64,000 nt of DNA from Cruoricaptor ignavus (GCF_900141665.1 NZ_FQYI01000005.1:1-64000), one strand, 5' to 3'. Counted from the stretch's first letter, positions 25,492-33,888 are shown. Notes: a model not told the origin generated them from the sequence alone. Made by a program: numbers and translations.

Positions 25492-26307
25492 TTATTTCAT
25501 TTCAATCGTTCTGTTTTTTTCATTTAAACGCACTTGCAGGTTGTAAGGATAAGATATAACCTCTAAAATCTCTTCCAGATTTCCTGCTATTTTCCCCGAA
25601 ACCATCTGGTTTTTCAAATTTTTCGGATAGTTAATTTTCATCCCATATATTCTCTCCAGATCCGCTATGACTTTTCCAAAAGTCTCATCTTCATAATCGA
25701 ACGATACTTCATAGTCCTTTGAGAAAAACTGTTTCACCTCTCCATTCGTCCTTTCCCATATTTCTTTCGGCTGCAGTTTCCAGGTTTTGTTTTCTGATAA
25801 AATTTCAACCAAACCTTTCTTCAGATTTACCTCTTCACGATTGCCATCGCTTATAAGTAAAAACTGCGTACCCAAAACTTTTACCTCAAAACCTTTAGCA
25901 GCTATCACAAACGGATGTGCTGCATCTTCCGTGATTTTGAAATCTCCACTTCCGAAGAACTCTGCTGCCCGAGTTTTTCGGCTGAATTGCTTGTGAAGTA
26001 CCAGCTTGCTGTGCGGCAGCAACAGGACTGTAGAGCCATCCTTCAAATTTAGGCTCAGCTGCTTTTCCCCACTTTCAAAGACCATCTGCTCTTTAAACTG
26101 ATCGGCAAAAGAATTTCTTAAAAAAAATCCCAAACCGAAAAGTAGCGCGGCAGCAGCTGCAATGCCAGCATATTTCCTTCTCCGGCGGAAACTCTGAATC
26201 CGTTGGAAAATTCTTCCCCAAACTCTTGCCACAGTAATCTCATCTAAATGATGATTTTCTCCAGCTTCTTTCCAAACCTTTTCAGCTTCCGTTTGTTTAT
26301 TTGACAT
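25492..26307 (-). CDS. FecR-family anti-sigma factor
   Basis: A 271-residue inner-membrane protein. N-terminal cytoplasmic region about 1-42, one membrane helix (YAGIAAAAALLFGLGFFL, about 46-63), periplasmic FecR domain (about 90-185, with LKDGSTVLLLPHSKL and VKVLGTQFLL) and a C-terminal DUF4974-type domain (about 200-271, FDYEDETFGKVIADLE). It holds the ECF sigma factor and releases it when the STN domain of SusC reports substrate. It lies between sigma factor and SusC, the usual order. Confidence 0.93.
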   Translation of the reverse strand: MSNKQTEAEKVWKEAGENHHLDEITVARVWGRIFQRIQSFRRRRKYAGIAAAAALLFGLGFFLRNSFADQFKEQMVFESGEKQLSLNLKDGSTVLLLPHSKLVLHKQFSRKTRAAEFFGSGDFKITEDAAHPFVIAAKGFEVKVLGTQFLLISDGNREEVNLKKGLVEILSENKTWKLQPKEIWERTNGEVKQFFSKDYEVSFDYEDETFGKVIADLERIYGMKINYPKNLKNQMVSGKIAGNLEEILEVISYPYNLQVRLNEKNRTIEMK

Positions 26308-26403
26308 TGCATTCTATTTTTAATTACGGCGGAACGTTAGAATCGTCCACCCCAAAATCCCATTGTTAATGATTTGTTAATATTGCTTGTGAATTATAGT
26401 AAA

Positions 26404-26919
26404 TCACCTATAAAAAACTGTCTGTATTGCGATAACGATAGATGCGAAATTTTCACGGATAAACTTCAGCGCTCTATTGATGTGTTTCTCCACGGCACTT
26501 TTGGAAATATTGTATTCTTTTGCTATGGATGCATAACTTCGCCTCTCGAGCTTGTTTTTTAAGAAAATCTCGCGGGTTTTTAAGGGCAACTTATCAATAA
26601 GATGAGTAACCTTGTTGAATTGTTCCCTCTGCAATTCCTCATCGAAAACATCAGATTCTTCGGCAATCTCTTCAAAAATCCCCTTAGGCACAGCACTTAT
26701 CTTGTTCTTGCGGTAGAAATTGGCAATTTCCTGTTTTGCGGTTTTGAATACAATTTGATCCAAGAGTTCTCCCCGAGATTTGAAGCTTTGGTATTTCCAT
26801 ATGTGCACGAAAACATCTTGCACTACATCCTCGATATCCTGACCGTCAGAAATATACCGACTTACGAAATGGTAAACTTTACCGACATATAGATCGTAAA
26901 ACTCTCTAAAATCTTGCAT
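26404..26919 (-). CDS. ECF RNA polymerase sigma factor (FecI-like)
   Basis: A 171-residue protein with sigma-70 region 2 (FREFYDLYVGKVYHFVSRY, IEDVVQDVFVHIW) and region 4 (LPLKTREIFLKNKLERRSYA, then IAKEYNISKSAVEKHI as the recognition helix-turn-helix). It should switch on the SusC/SusD operon when released by FecR. Region 3 is absent, as in ECF factors. It is the first gene of the locus; 97 bp separate it from fecR. Confidence 0.93.
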   Translation of the reverse strand: MQDFREFYDLYVGKVYHFVSRYISDGQDIEDVVQDVFVHIWKYQSFKSRGELLDQIVFKTAKQEIANFYRKNKISAVPKGIFEEIAEESDVFDEELQREQFNKVTHLIDKLPLKTREIFLKNKLERRSYASIAKEYNISKSAVEKHINRALKFIRENFASIVIAIQTVFYR

Positions 26920-27388
26920 CGCTTGTGCCTATATATTTTAGCATTCTCCCGTATTCATTAGAATTGATAAGAAATAACGGTTATCACGGTCGAAATTTAT
27001 ATAATTTAAATGTTTATAGTTTTCCCTCTACGGCATAGGTCCTGTTCAAAATTACGTAAATATTTCTGGAAATTTTCTCTGGCAGCCATATACATTGAGC
27101 ACCATTCGTAAGTCGTTTCTAAAATAAACTATATCTTAAAAAATGAAAATTGAGTTCCGAAATTTTCCAACCCTTTTTCTGAAAAGAAAAAGGCGAGGCG
27201 TATTTTACGGGGATGTAGCGCAGCGAAATCCTTCCGAATAAATACACACCTTGCAGGAGCTCCAAAAAATCCCCTTAAACAAAAAACTAAAAAAATGGGC
27301 CTGGCTAACTGAGAGAAAAAACCTATTTATCGCAGCAGATGCGCCAAAATTGGTAAAAAATTTAACTACGCTATTTACCCGATAAGTA
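26920..27388. other. Gap without a convincing gene; possible coding remnant
   Basis: About 470 bases. The right part of the sigma-factor promoter lies at its left end. On the minus strand an open stretch of roughly 40 codons near 27130-27260 reads RKDFAALHPRKIRLAFF in part, a phrase I associate with dispersed, degenerate sequence in flavobacterial genomes. It has no start codon in a sensible place. I see no RNA gene. Confidence 0.35.
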
Positions 27389-27751
27389 TCACTTCATTAG
27401 AACACCGCCAAAATGATGGTGGCTCCCAATGTTAATGTGAAATTTCAATTGAGATTGAAAAAAAATATCGTAGCCCAAAATATAGAATGCTTCGTGCACT
27501 TCCGCGCAGTTTTCTATCTCCGTTGTTAGATTGTCAAATGGCATCTTTAGTTTCTTTGCAAGCTCCTGAAAACAGTGCCAGGCTACGAAAAAACCGTCAA
27601 AACATTTTATTGGCACCCCGTTTAACAAAACTTCATACTCCTCAAAGCCATCAAATTCAATAATTAAGGTATTTATATCATCTGAGATTGTAACTCTTCC
27701 GTCATTGAGTAAAACATTCCTTAAGAATTCTTCGTGGGATTCAATCAACAT
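27389..27751 (-). CDS. Small protein of unknown function
   Basis: About 120 residues from the ATG at 27751 (MLIESHEEFLRNVL). It is acidic, without signal peptide or membrane helix, and ends SHHHFGGVLMK. The pattern VTISDDINTLIIEFDGFEEYEVLLNG followed by helices recalls small immunity or SMI1-like folds, but I cannot assign a family. The frame is open up to a GTG at 27850, but that extension translates the tandem repeat behind tRNA-Leu and has no natural N terminus. Lying in the tRNA-Leu integration zone, it may be horizontally acquired. Confidence 0.5.
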   Translation of the reverse strand: MLIESHEEFLRNVLLNDGRVTISDDINTLIIEFDGFEEYEVLLNGVPIKCFDGFFVAWHCFQELAKKLKMPFDNLTTEIENCAEVHEAFYILGYDIFFQSQLKFHINIGSHHHFGGVLMK

Positions 27752-27830
27752 TTTTTCCAAACAAGGTTTTGATGTAGAATTACAAAATTCACTTTTAGAA
27801 AAACAAAGGATAAATAAAGCAGATGTAAAT

Positions 27831-27854
27831 TTAGCCACCCTTTTAGCCACCCTT
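27831..27854. repeat. Perfect 12-bp tandem repeat behind tRNA-Leu
   Basis: TTAGCCACCCTT occurs twice without a gap. Reading away from the tRNA 3' end this is GGGTGGCTAA repeated, a kind of tandem often found just upstream of Bacteroidota tRNA-associated integrase genes. No integrase follows, so it may be a leftover of a lost element. Confidence 0.6.
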
Positions 27855-27862
27855 AAAAATAT

Positions 27863-27896
27863 AAAACGCTGATAATCAAAAGATTAACAGCGTTTT
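27863..27896 (-). terminator. Terminator of tRNA-Leu
   Basis: On the minus strand AAAACGCTGTTAATC pairs with GATTATCAGCGTTTT around a TTTT loop, with one mismatch, starting a few bases after the tRNA 3' end. The stem ends in a T-run. Confidence 0.75.
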
Positions 27897-27899
27897 TAG

Positions 27900-27979
27900 T
27901 ACCCAGGACCGGGATCGAACCGGTACTCCGAAGAACTGGTGTTTGAGACCAGCGCGTCTACCAATTCCGCCACCTGGGC
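27900..27979 (-). tRNA. tRNA-Leu (anticodon CAA)
   Basis: On the minus strand: acceptor GCCCAGG pairs with CCTGGGT, D-arm region with GGTAGACGC, anticodon stem CTGGT/ACCAG around CTCAAAC (anticodon CAA), a variable arm TTCTTCGGAGTA and T-arm CCGG-TTCGATC-CCGG. Discriminator base A. The CCA is not encoded. Boundaries may shift by one base. Confidence 0.95.
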
Positions 27980-28032
27980 TTTTTTGAAGACTGCAAATAT
28001 AATCATTTTTACCCAAAAGAATGACGGTTTGG

Positions 28033-28797
28033 CTAAAATTTTATTTCCTGGCCATCATACGCGGGGAGAATACCTGCCGGCAGAATTTTGATGAGCTCCG
28101 AATGAAAACCTAGGTGGTGGCTGATGTGCGTTAGGAAAGTTTGCCTCGGCCGAAGCTCTTCCACAAGTTTCAGAACATCCGGCAAAATGAAATGAGCGGG
28201 GTGCGGCTCGGTTTTGCGAAGGCAGTTGACTATCAAAATTTCAAGATTCCGGAGCTTGCGCTTTTCTTCTTCCGAAATAAAACTTGCATCGGTGATGTAA
28301 GCCAAGTCTTTCAGCCTGTACCCGTAAATATCGATAGCCCTATGCCGTACGGTGACGGGAAGGATTTTCTCACCGCAAACCTCAAACTCTCCATCCACCG
28401 CGTGGAGGTCAAAGGTAGGGGCTCCCGGGTATTTTTCTTGGGCGAAGGCATATGGGAAGCGCGCGCGTATTTCGTTGCCTACACGCTCCCGACAGTACAA
28501 CGGCATCCCGGCACCGTTCTGGAAAATGAGCGGCCGGAGGTCGTCCAGCCCGATTACATGGTCGTTATGTTCGTGGGTGATGAGCACTGCGTCCACTCTG
28601 GATTCCCTGTTGGCGAGCATCTGCTGGCGGAAGTCGGGCCCGCAATCTATCAGGATTTTTTTCCCCGAATCCGTGGTGATGATGGCGGAGGTGCGCAGCC
28701 GCCGGTCGCGCGGGTCGCGGGACAGGCATACTGGATGCGTGCAGCCGATAGGCGGAACCCCCTGAGATGTGCCGGTGCCAAGGAATTTTAGCGTCAT
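28033..28797 (-). CDS. MBL-fold metallo-hydrolase (PhnP-like)
   Basis: A 254-residue cytosolic protein with the metallo-beta-lactamase metal motif THEHNDHVIGLDDLRP, an early LGTGTSQGVPPIGC (typical of the PhnP branch with extra cysteines), YITDASFI and the closing LTHISHHLG. PhnP is a cyclic ribose phosphodiesterase, and other members act on octanoyl or nucleotide substrates, so the substrate here is open. Its start lies 123 bp from the divergent gene at 28920, leaving a shared promoter region. Confidence 0.87.
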   Translation of the reverse strand: MTLKFLGTGTSQGVPPIGCTHPVCLSRDPRDRRLRTSAIITTDSGKKILIDCGPDFRQQMLANRESRVDAVLITHEHNDHVIGLDDLRPLIFQNGAGMPLYCRERVGNEIRARFPYAFAQEKYPGAPTFDLHAVDGEFEVCGEKILPVTVRHRAIDIYGYRLKDLAYITDASFISEEEKRKLRNLEILIVNCLRKTEPHPAHFILPDVLKLVEELRPRQTFLTHISHHLGFHSELIKILPAGILPAYDGQEIKF

Positions 28798-28879
28798 ATC
28801 TAAATTTCGTGCGGTGCAAATTTACTCTATCCTATTGAATTCTTGCAGAATTTTCTCCCTTTGCTTCGCAATCATTTCA

Positions 28880-28906
28880 TTGCCTCAGCCCAAAATTTTA
28901 TCTTTG
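28880..28906 (+). promoter_or_regulatory. Bacteroidota-type promoter of the 28920 gene
   Basis: TTG (28880-28882) and TATCTTTG (28899-28906) with 16 bases between them match the Bacteroidota -33/-7 consensus. The ATG is 14 bases after the -7 box, so the leader would be very short. Confidence 0.6.
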
Positions 28907-28919
28907 GGCAAAAATTTCC

Positions 28920-30338
28920 ATGGCAGAGATCCGGCAGTACCTCACCGCCCGCCAAAAGGCGCTGGCTATCAACCTCAACCCAGATATTTACGGCACCCTT
29001 GCGGAGATAGGGGCGGGGCAGGAGACGGTGCGCCACTTCTTCCGTGCAGGCGGCGCATCGGGGACTATTGCCAAGGCAATGTCCGCCTATGATAAGGATT
29101 ACAGCGACGCCATCTACGGGAAAGAGGAGAAAAACAGGTATGTGACGCGCAGCCGGCTTGATAAGATGCTGAAATATGAGATGAGCCTGATAGAGGAGCG
29201 GCTGGACAATTCTGAAAACCCGCGCCGGAAATTTTTCTCCTATGCGAATACCGTAACCACGATAAACTACGCCAAAACCTTTAAGGGGCACGGCTGGGTG
29301 GGCATTATTTTCCAGGATAACCCCGGGGAGGAGCCGAGCGAAATCACGCTGCACATCCGCTTTAAAGAAAATGATGCCACCCTGCAGCAGGAAACCCTCG
29401 GCAACCTGGGCGTAAACCTGATTTATGGGGCTTTCTATCATTCTGATGACCCGCGCGTGCTGCTCCGTAGCCTGTATGACGATATATCGGTGGATAAAAT
29501 TGAGATTGATATGATCGACTTCCGCGGGCCGGCTTTCCGCTATGTGGACAACCGCCTTATGAGCCTGCAGCTGGTAAAGCTGGGGATGACGGACGCGGTA
29601 ATTTTCGACCACGAGGGGGCAAACATCCTCCCGTCGGATTTCCTTTACAAAAAAAATGTCTATGCCGTGCGCGGTAGCTTCCGCCCGGTTACCCGCCTGG
29701 TGATAGATATGTTTGAAACCGGGATGCAGATGTTCCGAAAGGATGCGGAAGCAGACCCGGAAGATGTGCGCGTGGTGTTTGAGATTACCACTTCCAACCT
29801 GAGCGCGGAGGGGGTGATCGATGAGCGCGACTTTCTCGACAGGGTTGATATTCTCGGGCAGCTTGGCTACACCGTGATGATTTCCAACTTTTCAGAATAT
29901 TACCGCCTCGTAGATTATTTTTCGGGCTATACCAACGGGTACATCGGCATAGGCATGGGGGTGAACAATCTTCTCCTGGTATTCGAGGAGCAGTACTACC
30001 AGCATCTCTCGGGCGGTATTCTGGAGGCGTTCGGGAAGTTTTTCCGCAAGGATATGAGGGTTTATCTTTATCCTTTCTACGACAAGGAAAGCGGCATCTT
30101 CCTAAATTCCAGTAATTTAAAGGTGGATGATAATTTGAAGGAGCTTTACAAATATTTTAAGAAAAACAGGAGAATTGTGGATATCGATGATTTTAATGCG
30201 AGCCTTGCCAATATTTTTTCAAGAGAAATACTGCAAAAAATCTCAAACGGCGAAAAGGGCTGGGAGGCCGGCGTGCCAGATGGAGTGGCAGAGCTGATAA
30301 AGACGCGCGGAATGTTTGGGTATAAAAGAAATCTTTAA
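28920..30338 (+). CDS. Conserved flavobacterial protein of unknown function
   Basis: A 472-residue cytosolic protein. The start MAEIRQYLTARQKALAINL and the block YGTLAEIGAGQETVRHFFRAGG are familiar from Bacteroidota genomes, where homologues carry unreliable names such as TonB-dependent receptor or nicotinate-nucleotide adenylyltransferase. No signal peptide or barrel is present, so the former is wrong, and I see no nucleotidyltransferase HxGH motif. The conserved stretches GHGWVGIIFQ and VIFDHEGANILPSDFLYKKN suggest an enzyme. It is followed 12 bp later by the fRMsr gene. The gene is clearly richer in GC than those to its left. Confidence 0.8.
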   Translation: MAEIRQYLTARQKALAINLNPDIYGTLAEIGAGQETVRHFFRAGGASGTIAKAMSAYDKDYSDAIYGKEEKNRYVTRSRLDKMLKYEMSLIEERLDNSENPRRKFFSYANTVTTINYAKTFKGHGWVGIIFQDNPGEEPSEITLHIRFKENDATLQQETLGNLGVNLIYGAFYHSDDPRVLLRSLYDDISVDKIEIDMIDFRGPAFRYVDNRLMSLQLVKLGMTDAVIFDHEGANILPSDFLYKKNVYAVRGSFRPVTRLVIDMFETGMQMFRKDAEADPEDVRVVFEITTSNLSAEGVIDERDFLDRVDILGQLGYTVMISNFSEYYRLVDYFSGYTNGYIGIGMGVNNLLLVFEEQYYQHLSGGILEAFGKFFRKDMRVYLYPFYDKESGIFLNSSNLKVDDNLKELYKYFKKNRRIVDIDDFNASLANIFSREILQKISNGEKGWEAGVPDGVAELIKTRGMFGYKRNL

Positions 30339-30349
30339 GGAGTAAGCAA

Positions 30350-30796
30350 ATGAATATTTTAAAGGAAAAATTAACAGAAGTTTTAACTTCGGGCGGCGCA
30401 GTAGAAGAGAGATTACTGCAGATCTGCCAAGTGCTGGATTCTGAGCTGCCGCATTTCAACTGGACGGGTTTTTATTTCAAAAACGAGGATAAGGATGAGC
30501 TCATCCTGGGGCCGTATGTCGGCGAGCCTACCGACCATAGAATAATACCTTACGGGCGCGGCATCTGCGGGCAGGTGGCGGTTTCGGGAGAAACCTTTTT
30601 AGTTCCCGATGTGCACGCACAGGAGAATTACCTTAGCTGCTCCGCAGATACGAAATCCGAGATAGTAGTGCCGATTTTCAAAAATGGAGAAAATATCGGG
30701 CAGATTGATATCGATTCCCATACGGCCAACGCATTTAATGATGGGGATCGGGAATTGCTGGAGTGGCTCTGTGAAGAGCTGGGTGCTCAGCTTTAG
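30350..30796 (+). CDS. GAF-domain protein, probable free methionine-(R)-sulfoxide reductase
   Basis: A 148-residue single GAF domain with the fRMsr signature: WTGFYF, ELILGPYVGEP, GRGICGQVA, VPDVHAQENYLSCSADTKSEIVVPI and IGQIDIDS. The family reduces free methionine-R-sulfoxide. Enzymes of this family have three conserved cysteines; here those in GRGICG and LSCSAD are present, while the position before (VACQMI in yeast) reads PTDHRI. The remaining two could form the catalytic/resolving pair. It follows the 28920 gene by 11 bp. Confidence 0.82.
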   Translation: MNILKEKLTEVLTSGGAVEERLLQICQVLDSELPHFNWTGFYFKNEDKDELILGPYVGEPTDHRIIPYGRGICGQVAVSGETFLVPDVHAQENYLSCSADTKSEIVVPIFKNGENIGQIDIDSHTANAFNDGDRELLEWLCEELGAQL

Positions 30797-30815
30797 TTTA
30801 TTAGTAAATTTAAGC

Positions 30816-32135
30816 CTAAAGTAGTTTCCCCGCGAGGAAGAGCCCGGCTACGGTGAAGTAAATAATAAGCCCGGTAACATCCACCAATGTCGCTACGAAT
30901 GGTGCCGAGGAAGTAGCGGGGTCCAGGTTCAGTTTTTTCAGGATAAACGGAATCATCGAGCCGCTAAGGGTACCCCAAAGTACGATGGCCACGAGAGAGA
31001 AGGATACCGTAAGCCCCACAGAGCTCCAGTATTCTCCATAGTCGTACAGGCCTGTTTTTTGCCAGACTAAAATCCGTATATACCCGATGATGCCGAGAAT
31101 CAGGCCGAGCAAGATACCGGAAACAATTTCCTTGCGCATTACATACCACCAGTCTTTCAGAGTGATTTCCTGCAGGGCCATAGCGCGGATGATAAGCGTG
31201 GCAGCCTGGGATCCCGAGTTGCCCCCGCTGGAGATTATCAGCGGTACGAAGAGTGCCAGTACCACGGCTTTTTCGATTTCCTTATCAAAATAGCCCATCG
31301 CAGATGCGGTGAGCATTTCTGAAATAAAGAGTATCACCAGCCAGGTACCACGCTTGCGCACCATCTCGGCGAGGGAGGTTTGCGTGTATGGTAGATCGAG
31401 GGCATCCAGACCTCCGAATTTCTGGATGTCTTCGGTGTTTTGCTGTTCTATCTGGTCAAGGATGTCGTCAATGGTCACAATCCCTACCAGCACTCCGGCT
31501 TCTGTGACGATGGGCAGGGCATTCCTGTCATATTTTTCGAAATACTGAACGGCATCCTCACGGCTTGTTTTCGTATGGATGGCTACAAAATTATTGTCCG
31601 TAATCTCGGACACTAGCTGCTCCCGGTCGGCAAGCAGTAGGTTACGGATATCCAGGTCGTCTATCAGGATATTGTTCTGATCCACCACATACAGGTAGTT
31701 CAGGGTTTCCACCTTGCCCCCGATTTTTTTTATCTGAGCAAAGCACCGCTCCACAGTCCATTCCTTACGGATCTGCACATAATAAGGCGTCATCATCCTG
31801 GCGATGGATTCCTCCGGGTATCCCAAAAGCTCCAGTGCTACGCGCCTTTCCTGCGGGTTGAGGTGGTTGATGGAATATTTAATAAGCTCGTCCGGGAAAT
31901 CTTCGAACAGCGCCGTACGGTCGTCCGGGGGCATGGCGTTGAGGATTTCTGAGACCTCGCTGCTAGTAATGCTCCGTATCGTATCTTCCTGAAAATCAGG
32001 ATCGAGATGAGAAAATACTTCGGCTTTAAATTCTTTGGGAACTTTCAGAAATTCCATTACACGGCGCTCTACATCCAGCTCCGAGAGGTGCTCAGCGATA
32101 TCAGCAGGGCTTAGTATGGACTGATTTTCTTCCAA
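30816..32135 (-). CDS. mgtE: MgtE-family magnesium transporter
   Basis: A 439-residue inner-membrane protein with the full MgtE layout: N-terminal superhelical domain ([27 protein letters not shown]), a pair of CBS domains ([13 protein letters not shown] and [20 protein letters not shown]) and five membrane helices with the pore segment [19 protein letters not shown]. It imports Mg2+ and is gated by intracellular Mg2+ binding to the N and CBS domains. It is transcribed alone and converges with the fRMsr gene 19 bp away. Confidence 0.95.
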   Translation of the reverse strand: MEENQSILSPADIAEHLSELDVERRVMEFLKVPKEFKAEVFSHLDPDFQEDTIRSITSSEVSEILNAMPPDDRTALFEDFPDELIKYSINHLNPQERRVALELLGYPEESIARMMTPYYVQIRKEWTVERCFAQIKKIGGKVETLNYLYVVDQNNILIDDLDIRNLLLADREQLVSEITDNNFVAIHTKTSREDAVQYFEKYDRNALPIVTEAGVLVGIVTIDDILDQIEQQNTEDIQKFGGLDALDLPYTQTSLAEMVRKRGTWLVILFISEMLTASAMGYFDKEIEKAVVLALFVPLIISSGGNSGSQAATLIIRAMALQEITLKDWWYVMRKEIVSGILLGLILGIIGYIRILVWQKTGLYDYGEYWSSVGLTVSFSLVAIVLWGTLSGSMIPFILKKLNLDPATSSAPFVATLVDVTGLIIYFTVAGLFLAGKLL

Positions 32136-32199
32136 AGAATTTTACAGAATTCGGCTGCAAAAATAAACGAAAAAATGCAATCCTCACAGGTATATTTTA

Positions 32200-32760
32200 T
32201 TAACTTTTAAGATTCTTCCTTGTAGCTCTTCGAATTTCTTTCTTTATGTCGTTCATTGCGCCACTTGTACCTATCTTCACGGAGTTTTCAGTGCTGCCAA
32301 GCACCCGGTACTTGCGCCGGAGCGTATCATAGCTGCTTTCGGAAATTAAATTCCCCTCTTTGTCAAAAAGTTTCATGCTTACTACGGCCTGGTTTGAGAA
32401 GACATACTGCCCTATCCCTACCTTAAAGTATTGAATTTTTGGGACTATGGCAAAATCCGCATCGTTATTTTCACAGAAAATTTTCACAAGTTCGTCATCC
32501 ACATCGTCATAGTTCAAGGGATCCTCCACGCGCAGCATCGACCTTTTTTTAAACTGCTCCGCATGGTCAGAAACGGCGGAGAAAAAAGCTTCGTAGGTGG
32601 GTGCCTTCAATTCATCAATATCCGGCTCTATCTCCGGGCTGAAGTAGAGAATGCGGCTGAAACCCTTTCCCTCCGGCAGTGCGTGTCTTTGGCCCGCCGC
32701 GAGCTGAAAGGAAAGTACGGCAAGGAAAAGCGGTATGACAGGGGATAGCCTTATTTTCAT
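32200..32760 (-). CDS. Secreted or periplasmic protein of unknown function
   Basis: A 186-residue protein with a signal peptide (MKIRLSPVIPLFLAVLSFQLAAGQ). The mature part has VKIFCENNDADFAIVPKIQYFKVG and QAVVSMKLFDKEGNLIS, a mixed alpha/beta pattern like proteins that assemble lipoprotein or secretion components (a TolB-N- or GNA1162-like layout). No family is assigned with certainty. The C terminus is basic. It stands alone between mgtE and the rpsO promoter. Confidence 0.7.
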   Translation of the reverse strand: MKIRLSPVIPLFLAVLSFQLAAGQRHALPEGKGFSRILYFSPEIEPDIDELKAPTYEAFFSAVSDHAEQFKKRSMLRVEDPLNYDDVDDELVKIFCENNDADFAIVPKIQYFKVGIGQYVFSNQAVVSMKLFDKEGNLISESSYDTLRRKYRVLGSTENSVKIGTSGAMNDIKKEIRRATRKNLKS

Positions 32761-32844
32761 TTATAATCTTGCACAGCAAATATTTAACCAATTGATGTGA
32801 GTTATGGGGTAAAGGTAATGGGAAAAAAATAAACCAAAAAGTTT

Positions 32845-32873
32845 TTGTAATTCAAAAATAATTTTTAATTTCG
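32845..32873 (+). promoter_or_regulatory. Promoter of rpsO
   Basis: TTG (32845-32847) and TAATTTCG (32866-32873) with 18 bases between match the Bacteroidota -33/-7 pattern, except C for T at the seventh position. The rpsO ATG follows 37 bases later. Confidence 0.6.
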
Positions 32874-32910
32874 CGGCTTGTTACATAATAATCATTAAAA
32901 TAATATTGGC

Positions 32911-33180
32911 ATGTACTTAGCACCTGAAAAAAAGGCGGAAATTTTCGCAAAACACGGAAAATCTGAAAAAGATACCGGCAGCGCAGAAGGACAGATTGCG
33001 CTGTTCACCTACAGAATCAATCACCTATCTCAGCACCTGAAATCGAACCAAAAGGATTTCGTGACGGAGCGCTCGCTGGTGGCATTGGTAGGTAAGAGAA
33101 AAAGGCTTCTGGATTATCTGAAGAAAAAGGATATCGAGCGATACAGGGCCATCATCGCAGAATTGGGCTTAAGAAAGTAA
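32911..33180 (+). CDS. rpsO: 30S ribosomal protein S15
   Basis: An 89-residue protein of normal S15 length. Motifs: DTGSAEGQIALFTYRINHLS, HLKSNQKDFVTERSLVALVG and KRKRLLDYLKKKD. It binds 16S rRNA in the central domain and joins the platform of the small subunit. A terminator follows directly. In many bacteria pnp comes next; here a toxin-antitoxin pair is between them. Confidence 0.98.
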   Translation: MYLAPEKKAEIFAKHGKSEKDTGSAEGQIALFTYRINHLSQHLKSNQKDFVTERSLVALVGKRKRLLDYLKKKDIERYRAIIAELGLRK

Positions 33181-33188
33181 GCACAAAG

Positions 33189-33217
33189 GCAACTCGGAAA
33201 TCGGGTTGCTTTTTTTG
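33189..33217 (+). terminator. Intrinsic terminator after rpsO
   Basis: GCAACTCG pairs with CGGGTTGC (one T-G pair) around GAAAT, 33189-33209, followed by T-rich 33210-33217. Confidence 0.85.
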
Positions 33218-33239
33218 TTTTAAATTTTATAAATTCGTG

Positions 33240-33464
33240 GCTATGGAAACCGTAAAGATTTCATTTGAAATTCTGGACGATGCAGATCTGGTGCAGGTGA
33301 AAAAGGTAATTCGTGCCATCGGCGGAAAAAAAATCAGAACCGAAAATCCGAAAATTCCCACAAAACTTGAACGCCGCATCGCAGAAGCCGAAAAGGAAAG
33401 AGCCGAAGGAGAATTAATCCCTGTGGATCCCGAAAATTTATGGGAAAGTTTAGGATTAACCTGA
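33240..33464 (+). CDS. Antitoxin of a YoeB-like pair
   Basis: About 74 residues from the start METVKISFEI (an upstream GTG at 33237 is also possible). The protein is small and charged, with an N-terminal beta segment (VKISFEILDDADLVQVKKVI) and a C-terminal acidic tail (LIPVDPENLWESLGL), as expected for an antitoxin that covers a toxin. I do not place it in a named family. It overlaps the toxin gene by 25 bp, the typical antitoxin-first order. It probably binds the toxin and represses the shared promoter. Confidence 0.7.
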   Translation, partial: AMETVKISFEILDDADLVQVKKVIRAIGGKKIRTENPKIPTKLERRIAEAEKERAEGELIPVDPENLWESLGLT

Positions 33465-33721
33465 GTAAAGGCGCTGCGCAGGATTTGAAAAAGCTTTACA
33501 AATCCGGCAGGAAGGCAGATGTTTCCAAAGTTCAGAAAATTTTCGTAGAACTGGAAGAAAACCCGAGAGAAGGCACGGGAAATCCGGAGCAGCTAAAGCA
33601 CTACGAAATCCCAACCTGGAGCAGGCGCATCAATAAGAAGGATAGATTAGTTTATCAGATTTTTGATGAAGAAGTGGTAGTTACCGTGCTTCAGGCACTT
33701 GGTCATTATAATGACCGGTAA
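33440..33721 (+). CDS. Txe/YoeB-family mRNA interferase toxin
   Basis: A 93-residue RelE-superfamily protein. YoeB-specific features: ENPREGTGNPEQLKHYEI (the glutamate and GxG segment), WSRRINKKDRLVYQI (catalytic arginine region) and the final LGHYND (catalytic His and Tyr). YoeB cleaves mRNA in the ribosomal A site. The residues needed for activity look present. It starts inside the antitoxin gene, so the two are translationally coupled. Confidence 0.85.
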   Translation: MGKFRINLSKGAAQDLKKLYKSGRKADVSKVQKIFVELEENPREGTGNPEQLKHYEIPTWSRRINKKDRLVYQIFDEEVVVTVLQALGHYNDR

Positions 33722-33888
33722 AATCATAAAATCTAATTACTTTTTTCTGAACAGCCGTTTCTTCAATGGCAGTTTTGTTTGGATGCCCAATCTCTAAACG
33801 CCATTTTTTCATTACCTTTGCCGGTGAAAATTTAAAAAGTTTAAATAGGTAACGCGTGCAATACGGCGCGCAAAATTCAAACAGTTTT

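Noticed and set aside
27752-27850. N-terminal extension of the small gene behind tRNA-Leu, or a remnant integrase start
   Set aside because: The extension begins at a GTG and translates the tandem repeat; no integrase motif follows.
28141-28791. Long plus-strand frames opposite the MBL hydrolase
   Set aside because: These are mirror frames caused by high GC; the minus-strand gene has clear MBL motifs.
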